34,975 bases of DNA from JAFGSG01 sp964626055 (GCA_964626055.1 CAZVDF010000036.1:1-34975); one strand, 5' to 3'. Numbered from the stretch's first letter, positions 6,976-16,162 are shown. Notes: generated by a model not told the origin, from the sequence alone. Numbers and translations are program-made.

Positions 6976-8229
6976 TCATTTTGCTTTCAGGATTTTATTC
7001 AAATCCGGCAGCCTTTTTTCATCCATTACCGTAACATAATCCACGCATTCCAGGCCGGCGATTATTCCGCAAATTTCGTCTGTATCGCTGCCGGCAGAAT
7101 TGTTCGCGGTTACGCACGCGATTAATATATCAGCTTCTTCTTTCGTTTTTTTTAATTTATTAACCGTATTCAGTTTAATTGAGCTGTCTTTTACGGCAGC
7201 CAGTTTGATAATTTTATCTTTTTTCTTTAAATGTTTTAATATATCCGTCAGTCCTTTAAGCGTCAGTATTTTTGATTCTGATCCGTTATGAAAAGACCGG
7301 ATGAGCTCGTCGATTTCGATCGACGCCGTTCCGAATTTGCCTACGACTATGCCAGCTGCCCTGTTGGCAATATCGGCCGATTCCGGTACCGTAAGTCCGG
7401 ATGCAAGCCCGGTTGCCATGGCTGCAACCACGGTGTCGCCGGCGCCGGATACGTCGAAGACCTCGATAGCCCTGGTCGGAATATGATGTACGCTGCTTTT
7501 GCCGATCAGGGTCATGCCTCTGTCCGATCTGGTTACAAGCAGATTTTGCAGGGAATATCTGTTCATTATCTGCCTGCCGGTATTTACGATCTCATCGTCT
7601 TCATTTGGGATTTCCTTTCCCGCGGCTTCACTCAGCTCTTTGACATTGGGGGTTATAATAAACGCGTTTTTGTATTTTTCCCAATCGTAACCTTTAGGAT
7701 CGACTATTACTGGAATATTCCGCTTATTGGATCCGTTTATTATAAACCGGCAGATCCCGGAAGTGCACAGGCCCTTTCCGTAATCGGAGATCACGACAGC
7801 GTCTGCTCTGGTTATCATCTTATCAAAAGCTGCAGTAATTTTGTCTGTAATCGCTTTGCTGATGGTAAATTTTTCTTCAAAATCAAGCCTTGCAACCTGC
7901 TGATGTTCGCCGATAATGCGGATTTTTGTGATGGTCGCTTTACTGACGGCAATGAATTTATTTTCAATATTAGGATTTTTAAGAACCTGACGCAATTTTT
8001 GCGCATTAATGTCTTTTCCCGTAAGGCTGATGTGGCAGACTTTTGCGTTCAATCCGCTGATATTGCTTACGACATTTCCCGATCCTCCCGGCGTATGCTT
8101 CTCTTTAACGACTTTTATAACTGGCACCGGGGCTTCGGGCGATATTCTGCTGACTTTACCATAATAGTATTTATCCAGAATAACATCTCCAATTACGAGA
8201 ATGCGTGATTTTGAAAAATCAAGATTCAT
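6976..8229 (-). CDS. HldE-type heptose 7-phosphate kinase with decayed nucleotidyltransferase tail
   Basis: The first ~310 residues are a PfkB/ribokinase-family sugar kinase matching the kinase half of HldE. Visible motifs are the N-terminal LVIGDVILDKYYYG, the substrate loop PGGSGNVVSN, and DVSGAGDTVVA with the catalytic aspartate. The last ~95 residues keep a trace of the HldE nucleotidyltransferase domain (GLECVDYVTVMDE) but lack its NGCFDxLHxGH active-site signature; GLTDILKHL stands there instead. The 3' part of that domain is also missing. The likely reaction is phosphorylation of D-glycero-D-manno-heptose 7-phosphate at C1. The start is taken at 8229, giving an 11 bp overlap with gmhA and a GGGGA upstream. 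An in-frame ATG at 8262 lacks a ribosome-binding site. Confidence 0.85.
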   Translation of the reverse strand: MNLDFSKSRILVIGDVILDKYYYGKVSRISPEAPVPVIKVVKEKHTPGGSGNVVSNISGLNAKVCHISLTGKDINAQKLRQVLKNPNIENKFIAVSKATITKIRIIGEHQQVARLDFEEKFTISKAITDKITAAFDKMITRADAVVISDYGKGLCTSGICRFIINGSNKRNIPVIVDPKGYDWEKYKNAFIITPNVKELSEAAGKEIPNEDDEIVNTGRQIMNRYSLQNLLVTRSDRGMTLIGKSSVHHIPTRAIEVFDVSGAGDTVVAAMATGLASGLTVPESADIANRAAGIVVGKFGTASIEIDELIRSFHNGSESKILTLKGLTDILKHLKKKDKIIKLAAVKDSSIKLNTVNKLKKTKEEADILIACVTANNSAGSDTDEICGIIAGLECVDYVTVMDEKRLPDLNKILKAK

Positions 8230-8797
8230 TGAATTCCCCGTCGATGATTTCACAGACAGCATGTATGATCAGGATATGGCATTCCTGTATATATGGAGTT
8301 TTATCCGACGGAACGATTACAGGGAAATCCACTTTGCGGCCGATATCTCCGCCTCCGCATCCCAGAAGTCCGGCAGTAACGCATTGAATATTTTTTGCGG
8401 ATTCTATTCCTCTGATAATGTTTTTACTGCGCCCTGAAGTTGATATGCCGATTACCATGTCCTCCGGAGATGCGAGAGCTTCTATTTGCCTTGCAAAGAT
8501 CAAATCGAAGGAAAAATCGTTCCCGCACGCGGTAAGAACCGAAGAATCGGTAGTAAGCGCTATCGCAGGCAGCGCTCTTCTGTTTTTCTTATATCGGACT
8601 ATTATCTCTGCCGCAAAATGCTGGCTGTCTGCTGCGCTTCCGCCGTTTCCCATAATCAGAATTTTCCCGCCGTTTTTTAAAGTCTTTGCGGATTTTTCTG
8701 CAAGTGTTTCAATCTCTTTCTTTATAGAATGAAGCGAGGTCACAGTCTGTATGTGTCCTTTTATCGATTCTTCCAGTATATTTATTTTTTCTGCCAT
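8219..8797 (-). CDS. gmhA: Phosphoheptose isomerase (sedoheptulose 7-phosphate isomerase)
   Basis: This 192-residue SIS-domain protein has the usual GmhA length. The signature NGGSAADSQHFAAE is at residues 51-64. Likely zinc ligands His60, Glu64, Gln171 and His179 match the positions known in GmhA. It also has the phosphate-binding STSGRS loop. It converts sedoheptulose 7-phosphate to D-glycero-D-manno-heptose 7-phosphate, the first step toward the heptose of lipopolysaccharide or other surface glycans. It is the first gene of a two-gene minus-strand operon overlapping the kinase gene. The ribosome-binding site is weak (CGGAAC). A 143-base spacer separates it from the divergent sulfatase-fold gene. 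Confidence 0.95.
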   Translation of the reverse strand: MAEKINILEESIKGHIQTVTSLHSIKKEIETLAEKSAKTLKNGGKILIMGNGGSAADSQHFAAEIIVRYKKNRRALPAIALTTDSSVLTACGNDFSFDLIFARQIEALASPEDMVIGISTSGRSKNIIRGIESAKNIQCVTAGLLGCGGGDIGRKVDFPVIVPSDKTPYIQECHILIIHAVCEIIDGEFNES

Positions 8798-8940
8798 GAT
8801 ATTATTTTAAGTTCCGGCGGATTTATGTAAAGAATAAAAAAAATAATTTGAATTTTGGTTGACTTCCAATCAATCCGCACAAAATCTCCATTGATTGGCG
8901 TTGTTTTAAACCGAATCCTTATAAAACAGGCGGCTATTAA

Positions 8941-11091
8941 GTGCACCTTAAAACATTTAAATGGCAATTATCTGATTTTAAAAAAATCAAAAACGCATTT
9001 AATAAATTCGGCCCGTCTCTCGGCGGGGTCGCGCTTCTCTTTATGCTTTTCTTTTACGGACTGGTCAATAACCTGTCCGTTTCATATATGGGCAACACAA
9101 GCAAGCAACTGGAAGAGTATATAATTGGTAATTTTCTGGGCCATATTATTTTATTTTTATTAAAAATTTTATTCACATATTTGCTCATAGGACTGGCAAT
9201 CGGAATAATAATACATATTTTTATTATTTCCATTTCTTACCTGTTTAAAAAAGAGATCGGATTCAAAGCCGGCCTCATAATTAATTTCGCGGGTACGGGA
9301 CTTGTATTCTTAATATTCTTTTTTAAGGATATTATCCTTTACCCGCAGGTTTACATGAATAATTATTATGTTAAGAACGATTTGAATAAATTCGTCGTTG
9401 AAATACTAACGGATAATGTGAATCCTCAGATATTCACGGCAATACAGCTGGCTTTAATTTTGATTATAATATTATCGTCCCTGATCGCTCTGTATAAGTT
9501 TAAAAAGGAAATTTTTAAAAATTTGATCTATATAACCGCTTCGGCTGCGATATGCATAAGCGCATTTAAAATTATTTTCATTAAGGATTTACCGAAGACA
9601 GATAAAACCAATGTGCTGATCCTCGCCTCCGACGCTTTGAGGCAGGATCATTTCAGCGCATTCGGTTATCCGAAGAAAACGACCCCCAACATTGACAGGC
9701 TTATAAGTGAGGGCGTGTCATTCACCGGCACATATATTGAAGTGCCGAGGACCTTCCCTTCGTGGGTATCCATTCTTACCGGGCGGTTTTCCGCCACACA
9801 CGGCATACGGCATATGTTCCCGACATCCCGCGATCTTAACAGGGACTTTAAAACCCTTGCCGGAGAACTGAAGCAAAAGGGATACGAAACGTCCGTCATT
9901 GCGGACTACGCCGGAGATATCTTCAGCAGGATTAATCTCGGATTTGACAGGGTCGACGCTCCGTATTTCAATGTCGAATCCCTTATCGATCAGATAATAA
10001 TAGAAGCTCATACGTTTCTTCTGCCTTATTTGACTAACAAAACGGGCACTGAGTTTTTCCCTGTACTTAAGGATTCCGCTTACTTCTGCCCGCCGGAATT
10101 TGTCGCCGACAGGATTATTCGATCCATACGCAGATCCGATAAGCCTTTTTTTATAGCGACATTTTTCTCTTCGACGCATTTCCCGTACGCTTCCCCGTAC
10201 CCGTATTATAAGCTTTTCGCCGAAAAGAACTATTCCGGTCCGTATAAATACTTCAAACAGCAGATTCTATCCTCCGACAAAAATTATTCGGCACAGATAT
10301 CGGCTAAAGACATCAGTCAGATACATTCACTTTACGACGGGGGTTTGAAGGCTTTCGATGATGCGGCAGGCAAAGTGCTGTCTTATCTTTCGGATAACGG
10401 ACTGCTCGACAGCACCATGATAGTGGTGCTGTCCGATCACGGCGAGAATCTGTACGAAGGCGATCTTGGAATGGGTCATGGCGAGCACTTCAGGGGACAT
10501 TATGCCATCAGGATCCCGTTCATCATAAGGCATCCGGGCGTAATCGGGAAGAAGAGGATGGAACTGACGGATGTTGTGAGGCATATAGACATAGCGCCTA
10601 CAATATTATCCCTTCTTAATTATCCGGTGCCCAAATACATGGAAGGGGTATCTCTGATGCCTTTAATAAACGGCAGGGAGCTTAAACTTTCCGCTTTTGG
10701 AGAGACAGGCATCTGGTTCGATAATTCATTAAGAGAGGATCTGTTCTTTCAGAAGCTTCGAATTATGTATCCCGGTATAACACAGTTGAGCGAGGTCGAC
10801 ATGAATTTCAACAGAGAGATCGTCCTGAATGACGATTACAGGGACATCGTAAACCTCGCGAAGCACAGGTATGTTTTTGACGGCAGATACAAGCTGATAT
10901 ACATGCCTTTATCGGATAAAGTGATATACGAACTGTACGATACCTTCCTTGATCCGGATGAACGGAATAATATCGTTTTGAAGGATAAAGATAATTTTTC
11001 AAGATTAAAAAAATTGATGTTCGAATGGGCCGGCCGTAGCAATGAAGTAGTTATAAAGAAAGATTATATGTTTCCCATATTAAGATACTGA
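8941..11091 (+). CDS. Membrane-anchored sulfatase/phosphotransferase-fold protein
   Basis: The protein has 716 residues. Hydrophobic segments at about 27-47, 64-101 (probably two), 110-129, 165-185 and 195-214 form an N-terminal membrane domain. A sulfatase-type alkaline-phosphatase-fold domain follows from about 222. Likely metal ligands are Asp231 (LILASDALRQDHF), Asp498 and His499 (LSDHGEN), and His512 in MGHGEHF is also conserved. The catalytic position, Cys or Ser in true sulfatases, is Thr271 (RTFPSW), as in phosphoethanolamine transferases and lipoteichoic acid synthases. The enzyme therefore more likely transfers or cleaves a phospho-group on an envelope lipid or glycan; the substrate is unknown. 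The start is GTG with only a weak ribosome-binding site; an ATG at 9043 is the next in-frame option. It is divergent from gmhA. Confidence 0.85.
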   Translation: MHLKTFKWQLSDFKKIKNAFNKFGPSLGGVALLFMLFFYGLVNNLSVSYMGNTSKQLEEYIIGNFLGHIILFLLKILFTYLLIGLAIGIIIHIFIISISYLFKKEIGFKAGLIINFAGTGLVFLIFFFKDIILYPQVYMNNYYVKNDLNKFVVEILTDNVNPQIFTAIQLALILIIILSSLIALYKFKKEIFKNLIYITASAAICISAFKIIFIKDLPKTDKTNVLILASDALRQDHFSAFGYPKKTTPNIDRLISEGVSFTGTYIEVPRTFPSWVSILTGRFSATHGIRHMFPTSRDLNRDFKTLAGELKQKGYETSVIADYAGDIFSRINLGFDRVDAPYFNVESLIDQIIIEAHTFLLPYLTNKTGTEFFPVLKDSAYFCPPEFVADRIIRSIRRSDKPFFIATFFSSTHFPYASPYPYYKLFAEKNYSGPYKYFKQQILSSDKNYSAQISAKDISQIHSLYDGGLKAFDDAAGKVLSYLSDNGLLDSTMIVVLSDHGENLYEGDLGMGHGEHFRGHYAIRIPFIIRHPGVIGKKRMELTDVVRHIDIAPTILSLLNYPVPKYMEGVSLMPLINGRELKLSAFGETGIWFDNSLREDLFFQKLRIMYPGITQLSEVDMNFNREIVLNDDYRDIVNLAKHRYVFDGRYKLIYMPLSDKVIYELYDTFLDPDERNNIVLKDKDNFSRLKKLMFEWAGRSNEVVIKKDYMFPILRY

Positions 11092-11132
11092 AATAAATTT
11101 GAAAGAGAAGAGGTAAAAGGAGTTTTTTTTAA

Positions 11133-13820
11133 ATGAAAATATTGGGAGAGGGGCTGGGGGTGAGGGTTTTGACTATATTAAATAAATACCGCTGCCTGTA
11201 TAGGCCGGTCAAATATGCCCTGATAATTGCTTTATCGGTTTTTATTCTGCTGTTCGTTTTACTCTTATTCTGGTATAATCATTTCTTCTTTCCGAATGAC
11301 CAGGAATATCTGCAGAGGATTTCAGAATCAGTCGAACCCAGAGGCAGCCATGTCGAAGAAAAGGAACTGGATATTTTAGAAAAAATTGGCAGTGCCGTCT
11401 TCAGCAGACCGCTGAGCTTGAAAGATCGCGAATTCCTGTTCTCGGCCGGTTTAAAGACAGGGGATTACTATATAGATGAGAATCCCTACGGACTGCGTCA
11501 TCCGAATAACCTGAAATACTCTACCGGAAAGATTTTCTATTATATATATCAGAAAAATGCGCTGGTTTTAAAAGCCGGATCGATGGTATCATTCAATATC
11601 TCGGGAAGCGATGCAAAAGGACGTTTTATTGAGCTGGATGCCGTGATGCCCGGATTCTCGGAGGCTGCCGACGGGGCTATCAATATTTATTTCAGGGCCG
11701 GCAATCGCAGGACTTTACTTAAAAAGAATATTCGCCGTGAAATAAAGCCGGATATCAGACCATTCAGGTACTCAAATGTTTTTTCGGCAATTTCATTTTA
11801 TTTAAAGCATCCCGCGAGAAGCGTTCTTCCGTCCGATGCAGGCTGGGAAAAGATACGGACCGACCTGCCGAAAGATAAAGGAACTCTCGAAATTGAATTC
11901 ACGGCAGGCAACCAGAAAACAAATAAGAATTATTTATTTATCGGCTCTCCGGCGATATATTCGGTCCGGGATAATAAAAGAAATGAACATATAAATATTG
12001 TGTACCTTATTTTCGATACGTTCTCGAAAAGCCATATTGATCTCTATGAATATTACGATATTTTCGGCAAAATGCCTCCGGATAAGGCATATGCCGCTCT
12101 CGGTAAACGCAGAATAATAACTCCTTCAATAGATAAGTACGCCGACCGGATTTTGCTTTTTGAAAATATGTTCAGCGTGGGCCAGGTCACAAGGCCGTCT
12201 ATTGTCCCGTTATGGACTTCACAGACATATACCAGAAGCCGGCTGCCGGTCTTCAGGAATGTGGTGACCGATGAAAACAGAGAAGAATATTACCGCCAGG
12301 GATTCAGCACGCTGGGCCGTGAGCTTTCGAAGCAGGGATTTTTCACGAAACAGATCAGCTGCAATGCCCAGGGGCACGGCGTGTCGGGAGTAGGCGTTGA
12401 TCTCGGCTTTGACGAGAATTACGATTATACGATGGAAGCAACCGAAAAACCGGAAAATTTCCGGCGTATAATGGAATTCTTGAATGAGAATCAGAACAGA
12501 AAATTTTTCCTGTATTCGCACATCAATGTCCCCCATCCGCCGAAATGGATCCCGATTTATTATTTTATCTCGGCTCTTCCGGAAGTCCGCTTCAGCATTG
12601 AAAGGGCGAAGATGCTTGGCAATATACGGTATTTAAACGATTCCCTCGGAAAAGTAATGAACGCGCTCGATAAACTCGGATTAATGGAAAATACCGTAGT
12701 TGTAATTACAGCCGACCACAGCGGCGGCCGCATACCGTATTTCAGGGGAGAAATCACCGGGAAGGATAAAAAGATTTCGATGGGAGACTCCCAGTCCGTC
12801 GCAACCTTTCACAGCAGGGCAATCTACGGAAGGGAAGGCGGCCAGCACCTTTTAAACTCCTATATGAATATCCCATGGATCATGATTAAGCCCGATAATC
12901 TGGACTTTAAAGCTGGGAAGATAAATTCATATGTCAGCAGCCTCGATATAAGCCCGACGCTCCTTGATATAGCGCTGAATGCTGAGTATAAAAATTTTTC
13001 AGGGAAAAGCTTTAAAGGTCTCCTTAACGGAACATCGCAAAGGGATGAAGTTTTTAACGATTTTATCCCGCTTGTGGGAAGATTTCAGCATGGCTTTGTT
13101 CTGGATGGCAGATATAAATACTGGATAAACCTGCAGGGTCTTTACAAATACAGAGCGGAGAATAATAAAAAATATATAATGCAACAGGAATATCTTTATG
13201 ATTTAAAGAACGATCCTGATGAAATAAATAATCTGGCTCGCGATTCATATAAAAATGATCTATTGAAAAAAATGAGAACGATATATTTTAACAGGATGAT
13301 CGAATATCCCGATAAAAATTTTATTCAGATTTCGCCTTCTTTAAAAGGATCTGCACATGTTTATAGAATTACAGCGGAGTCTTTAAACGGAAAATTGATC
13401 TATCCTAAGATTTACGGCGACGGCATCGGATATTTTTTTGAGTCGAAGAACAGGATAATATTTAACTGCACGGTAAAAGATAAAGCGGCTTTTTTCAGTT
13501 TTGAGACAGACCCGCCGGAGTCGCATATAAAGATCAGCATTTACAAAAACGGTAAGATTCTTGAAAAGAAAAATATTTATTCCTCCGTAGAATGCATAAA
13601 TATTTTTGATAATCCGATAATCCTGACCGGAAAGGACGATTTCCATATCGGCCGTGAGCCCGGCAGAACAGGTCTTGAAATAAAAGATATACCGGCAGGA
13701 TCGGTCTATTATTCGAGAATTCCGCTAAACTACTGGATGGAGATGAACCTCAGCGATAAGGACATAAAGCTTAGCCCGGGTATAAAAGAGGTATTAAGGG
13801 GCTGGGGATACATTCAGTGA
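11133..13820 (+). CDS. Second membrane-anchored sulfatase-fold protein
   Basis: The protein has 895 residues. One transmembrane segment lies at about 26-48, with an extracytoplasmic beta-rich region to about 285. The sulfatase-type domain spans about 286-700, and a C-terminal extension of about 195 residues follows. Likely metal ligands are Asp295 (LIFDTFSKSH), Asp528 and His529 (TADHSGG), and His572. The nucleophile position is Thr353 (QVTRPS), again not a formylglycine Cys or Ser. It lies 41 bases after the previous sulfatase-fold gene on the same strand, so they are probably co-transcribed. AAGGAG precedes the ATG by about 10 bases. Codons 4-11 are made of a G-rich repeat-like sequence, so a GTG at 11160 is an alternative start. 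The substrate is not identifiable. Confidence 0.8.
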   Translation: MKILGEGLGVRVLTILNKYRCLYRPVKYALIIALSVFILLFVLLLFWYNHFFFPNDQEYLQRISESVEPRGSHVEEKELDILEKIGSAVFSRPLSLKDREFLFSAGLKTGDYYIDENPYGLRHPNNLKYSTGKIFYYIYQKNALVLKAGSMVSFNISGSDAKGRFIELDAVMPGFSEAADGAINIYFRAGNRRTLLKKNIRREIKPDIRPFRYSNVFSAISFYLKHPARSVLPSDAGWEKIRTDLPKDKGTLEIEFTAGNQKTNKNYLFIGSPAIYSVRDNKRNEHINIVYLIFDTFSKSHIDLYEYYDIFGKMPPDKAYAALGKRRIITPSIDKYADRILLFENMFSVGQVTRPSIVPLWTSQTYTRSRLPVFRNVVTDENREEYYRQGFSTLGRELSKQGFFTKQISCNAQGHGVSGVGVDLGFDENYDYTMEATEKPENFRRIMEFLNENQNRKFFLYSHINVPHPPKWIPIYYFISALPEVRFSIERAKMLGNIRYLNDSLGKVMNALDKLGLMENTVVVITADHSGGRIPYFRGEITGKDKKISMGDSQSVATFHSRAIYGREGGQHLLNSYMNIPWIMIKPDNLDFKAGKINSYVSSLDISPTLLDIALNAEYKNFSGKSFKGLLNGTSQRDEVFNDFIPLVGRFQHGFVLDGRYKYWINLQGLYKYRAENNKKYIMQQEYLYDLKNDPDEINNLARDSYKNDLLKKMRTIYFNRMIEYPDKNFIQISPSLKGSAHVYRITAESLNGKLIYPKIYGDGIGYFFESKNRIIFNCTVKDKAAFFSFETDPPESHIKISIYKNGKILEKKNIYSSVECINIFDNPIILTGKDDFHIGREPGRTGLEIKDIPAGSVYYSRIPLNYWMEMNLSDKDIKLSPGIKEVLRGWGYIQ
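11142..11166. repeat. G-rich REP-like sequence inside the 5' end of a coding region
   Basis: The stretch reads GGGAGAGGGGCTGGGGGTGA followed by GGG. From memory, near-identical strings recur as dispersed intergenic repeats in many bacterial genomes. Here it is translated in frame as LGEGLGVRV at the very start of the second sulfatase-fold gene, ahead of a normal basic and hydrophobic anchor. Confidence 0.5.
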
Positions 13821-13917
13821 TATTGTCCGATTAATGCTTGATTAATTTATAAGTATTATGATAAAAAGTATAATTCAATTATATATATAAAATTGATCTG
13901 CTTTTCAGGGAAATCAC

Positions 13918-14874
13918 ATGAAGATAAAACTATGGGGCGTAAGAGGATCCATTCCCACACCGCTGACCGGCGACGCTATTAAAAGAAAATTAAAAAGAGC
14001 GCTTACGCTAGCCTCTCCTGGCGATATATCTTCTGAAGAATCGATAGATAATTTTATTGAGACGCTTCCGGTCTCTATCAGGGGTACCTACGGGGGCAAT
14101 ACGACAACCTTTGAGGTTGTCACCGAAAGCGGCGAGCTGTTCATAATAGACTGCGGCACGGGATTAAAAGGTCTCGGTATGGAGCTTGTAAAAGGCGATT
14201 TCGGCAAAGGCGGCGGATTCGGCAATATTTTGCTTACGCACACTCACTGGGATCATGTGCAGGGTATACCGTTTTTCCTTCCTTTTTTTATTAAAGGAAA
14301 CAAGTTCAATATTTATTCCCCTTTTGAAGACTGCAGGGAAAGAATAGAATATCAGCAGGTTTTCACCCATTTCCCGGTTAACCTGGATTATATGCTTGCT
14401 ACAAAGGAATTTATCACGCTTGAGAAAGAATCCGAATTCTATTTAAACAATATCAAGATAGTCAATAAACGGATGCGACACCCCGGAGGAGCTTTCGGAT
14501 ACAGAATAGAAGAAAACGGCAAAAGCTTCATTTATACAAGCGACTGTGAATTTAATCTCGACGAGATGTACGACATCGATAAATATAAGGATTTTTTCAA
14601 CAACGCCGATGTCGTGGTATTCGATACCCAGTATACATTTGATGAATTCATCAATAAGATAGACTGGGGGCATTCTCCCGCCACTATCGCCATAGACATA
14701 GCCTCGAAGTTCAATGTAAAGAAGTTATTGCTCTTCCATCATGATCCGGATTACAGCGACGAGAAACTGGATGACGTTCTTTCAAATGCCAAAGCGTATA
14801 TGGGGATCAATATAAAAAAGAGCGGTTCTTTGCAGCTCGATATAGCGCGCGAAGGCATGGTGATTGAGCTGTAG
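13918..14874 (+). CDS. Metallo-beta-lactamase-fold hydrolase (possible cyclic-nucleotide or cyclic-phosphate phosphodiesterase)
   Basis: The 318-residue protein has the HxHxDH zinc signature (THTHWDH: His108, His110, Asp112, His113). Later ligands are a histidine in RMRHPGGAFGY, an aspartate in YTSDCEF and a histidine in FHHDPDYSD. The N-terminal LWGVRGSIPTP and TYGGNTTTFEV resemble the PhnP / class II phosphodiesterase-like subgroup, so a phosphodiester substrate is plausible, but this is inferred from resemblance. It has no signal peptide, so it should be cytoplasmic. AGGGA lies about 6 bases before the ATG. No operon partner is evident. Confidence 0.85.
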   Translation: MKIKLWGVRGSIPTPLTGDAIKRKLKRALTLASPGDISSEESIDNFIETLPVSIRGTYGGNTTTFEVVTESGELFIIDCGTGLKGLGMELVKGDFGKGGGFGNILLTHTHWDHVQGIPFFLPFFIKGNKFNIYSPFEDCRERIEYQQVFTHFPVNLDYMLATKEFITLEKESEFYLNNIKIVNKRMRHPGGAFGYRIEENGKSFIYTSDCEFNLDEMYDIDKYKDFFNNADVVVFDTQYTFDEFINKIDWGHSPATIAIDIASKFNVKKLLLFHHDPDYSDEKLDDVLSNAKAYMGINIKKSGSLQLDIAREGMVIEL

Positions 14875-15070
14875 TTTCTTAGTATTAACAGGCTAACTGT
14901 ATTTCTCTTTTATCGTTCCAACCGAAAATCGGTATATTCTCGCTTAATTGCGGGTGATTTTAAAAATATTTTAGCATATATTTCTTGATCAGGAATTAAT
15001 GAGCAAAATTTATTTCAAGATATCATACGGTAATAAACAATAAATCGAAGCGCTGATTCGGAGATTAATC

Positions 15071-15868
15071 ATGTTAATCAGGAAAATTTTTAAAAGAAGG
15101 GACAAGCTGAAACTCAAAGGCTCTTACGGATGGGTGCCAGATCTTCCGGATAAGCGCGATATTATGTACGGCGCCGTGAGGCGGATTCCGGCTAAATTGC
15201 CGAAATCGGCCGACCTGCGCGCTTTCTGTTCGCCCGTGGAAGACCAGGGCAGTCTCGGAAGCTGTACTGCGAACGCGCTTGCGGGTGCATTGGAATACCT
15301 GGAAAAAAAGAACGGAACGGAATTTGAAGATCTGAGCAGGCTGTTTATATATTACAATGAAAGAGCAATCGAAAATACCATTAATTCCGACTCAGGGGCT
15401 ATGCTGCGGGACGGGATTAAAACCCTTAAAAAGCAGGGGGTATGCAGCGAAAAGCTATGGCCTTATGATATTACTAAATTCACTAAGAGACCGGATGAAG
15501 GGTGTTACATAGAAGCTCTCGATCACCAGATAGAATCTTACCAGAGACTGCAGACAGTTAACGAGATGCGCGGCTGTCTTGCTTCCGGCTTCCCGTTTGT
15601 CTTCGGATTTACGGTATACGAAAGCTTTGAGTCGGGTTCGGTTGCAAAGACAGGCATTTTAAATATGCCCGGAAAACACGAACGTGTTCTCGGAGGCCAT
15701 GCGGTGATGGCAGTCGGTTATAATGACGGGAAGAAACGGTTTATCGTCAGAAATTCGTGGGGATTCACCTGGGGGCAAAAGGGATATTTTACCATGCCGT
15801 ACGATTACCTGGCGGACAGGAACTTATCCGACGACTTCTGGACGATTCATCGCGCCGAGAATATGTGA
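15071..15868 (+). CDS. Papain-family (C1A) cysteine peptidase
   Basis: The 265-residue protein carries a full papain catalytic set: oxyanion Gln59 and nucleophile Cys65 (EDQGSLGSCTANA), His210 (GGHAVMAVGY) and Asn228 (RNSWGFTWGQKGYF). The N-terminal YGWVPDLPDKRD is characteristic of the bacterial C1A subgroup. There is no signal peptide and no recognisable inhibitory propeptide beyond about 45 residues, so the enzyme appears cytoplasmic unless exported another way. CGGAGA is about 6 bases before the ATG. The upstream 14875-15070 spacer is AT-rich with only a small ACCGA-AAA-TCGGT hairpin. Its target is unknown. Confidence 0.93.
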   Translation: MLIRKIFKRRDKLKLKGSYGWVPDLPDKRDIMYGAVRRIPAKLPKSADLRAFCSPVEDQGSLGSCTANALAGALEYLEKKNGTEFEDLSRLFIYYNERAIENTINSDSGAMLRDGIKTLKKQGVCSEKLWPYDITKFTKRPDEGCYIEALDHQIESYQRLQTVNEMRGCLASGFPFVFGFTVYESFESGSVAKTGILNMPGKHERVLGGHAVMAVGYNDGKKRFIVRNSWGFTWGQKGYFTMPYDYLADRNLSDDFWTIHRAENM

Positions 15869-15887
15869 TTAATTGATAGTATTTAAT

Positions 15888-15922
15888 AAAAAAAATTCCG
15901 TTTTTTGAACGGAGTTTTTTTT
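15888..15922. terminator. Bidirectional intrinsic terminator
   Basis: A 7 bp stem (TTCCGTT 15896-15902, AACGGAG 15908-15914, one wobble pair) is followed by eight T on the plus strand and preceded by eight A. It can end transcription of the peptidase gene in one direction and of the tRNA-Val transcript in the other. Confidence 0.85.
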
Positions 15923-15925
15923 ATG

Positions 15926-15998
15926 TGGGCGCTACAGGGCTTGAACCTGTGACCCTCTGCTTGTAAGGCAGATGCTCTCCCAGCTGAGCTAAGCGCCC
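15926..15998 (-). tRNA. tRNA-Val (anticodon TAC)
   Basis: The minus strand folds as a 73-base cloverleaf with acceptor GGGCGCT/AGCGCCC and D-arm GCTCAGCTGGGAGAGC. The anticodon stem-loop CTGCCTTACAAGCAG gives anticodon TAC, and the T-arm is CAGGTTCAAGCCCTG. CCA is not encoded. Confidence 0.96.
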
Positions 15999-16091
15999 TT
16001 AAATTTTATTTATGTTTTCTCTTTTATTTATACTTCTTCTGCGAAAAGTTATTTTGCATGGAGTCTTCTTTATTATCCCCCCTATGGCGAA

Positions 16092-16142
16092 AGGCAATAT
16101 GCCTCAGTATCGGATGCATGGCAGAATGCCCGTTTGCATCCG
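16092..16142. other. Paired hairpins downstream of rpsT
   Basis: A perfect 8 bp inverted repeat (CGGATGCA 16111-16118, TGCATCCG 16135-16142) encloses GGCA-GAA-TGCC. Next to it is AGGCA-ATA-TGCCT (16092-16104). They lie just after the rpsT stop on the minus strand. T-runs are absent, so they may protect the mRNA end or be part of a palindromic repeat; terminator function is not certain. Confidence 0.4.
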
Positions 16143-16162
16143 ATTGGATTAAAGAGAAAGAA

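Noticed and set aside
7288..8208. A 306-codon open frame on the plus strand opposite the heptose kinase gene
   Set aside because: The minus strand encodes a coherent sugar-kinase domain with all motifs; the plus-strand translation shows no domain and no ribosome-binding site.
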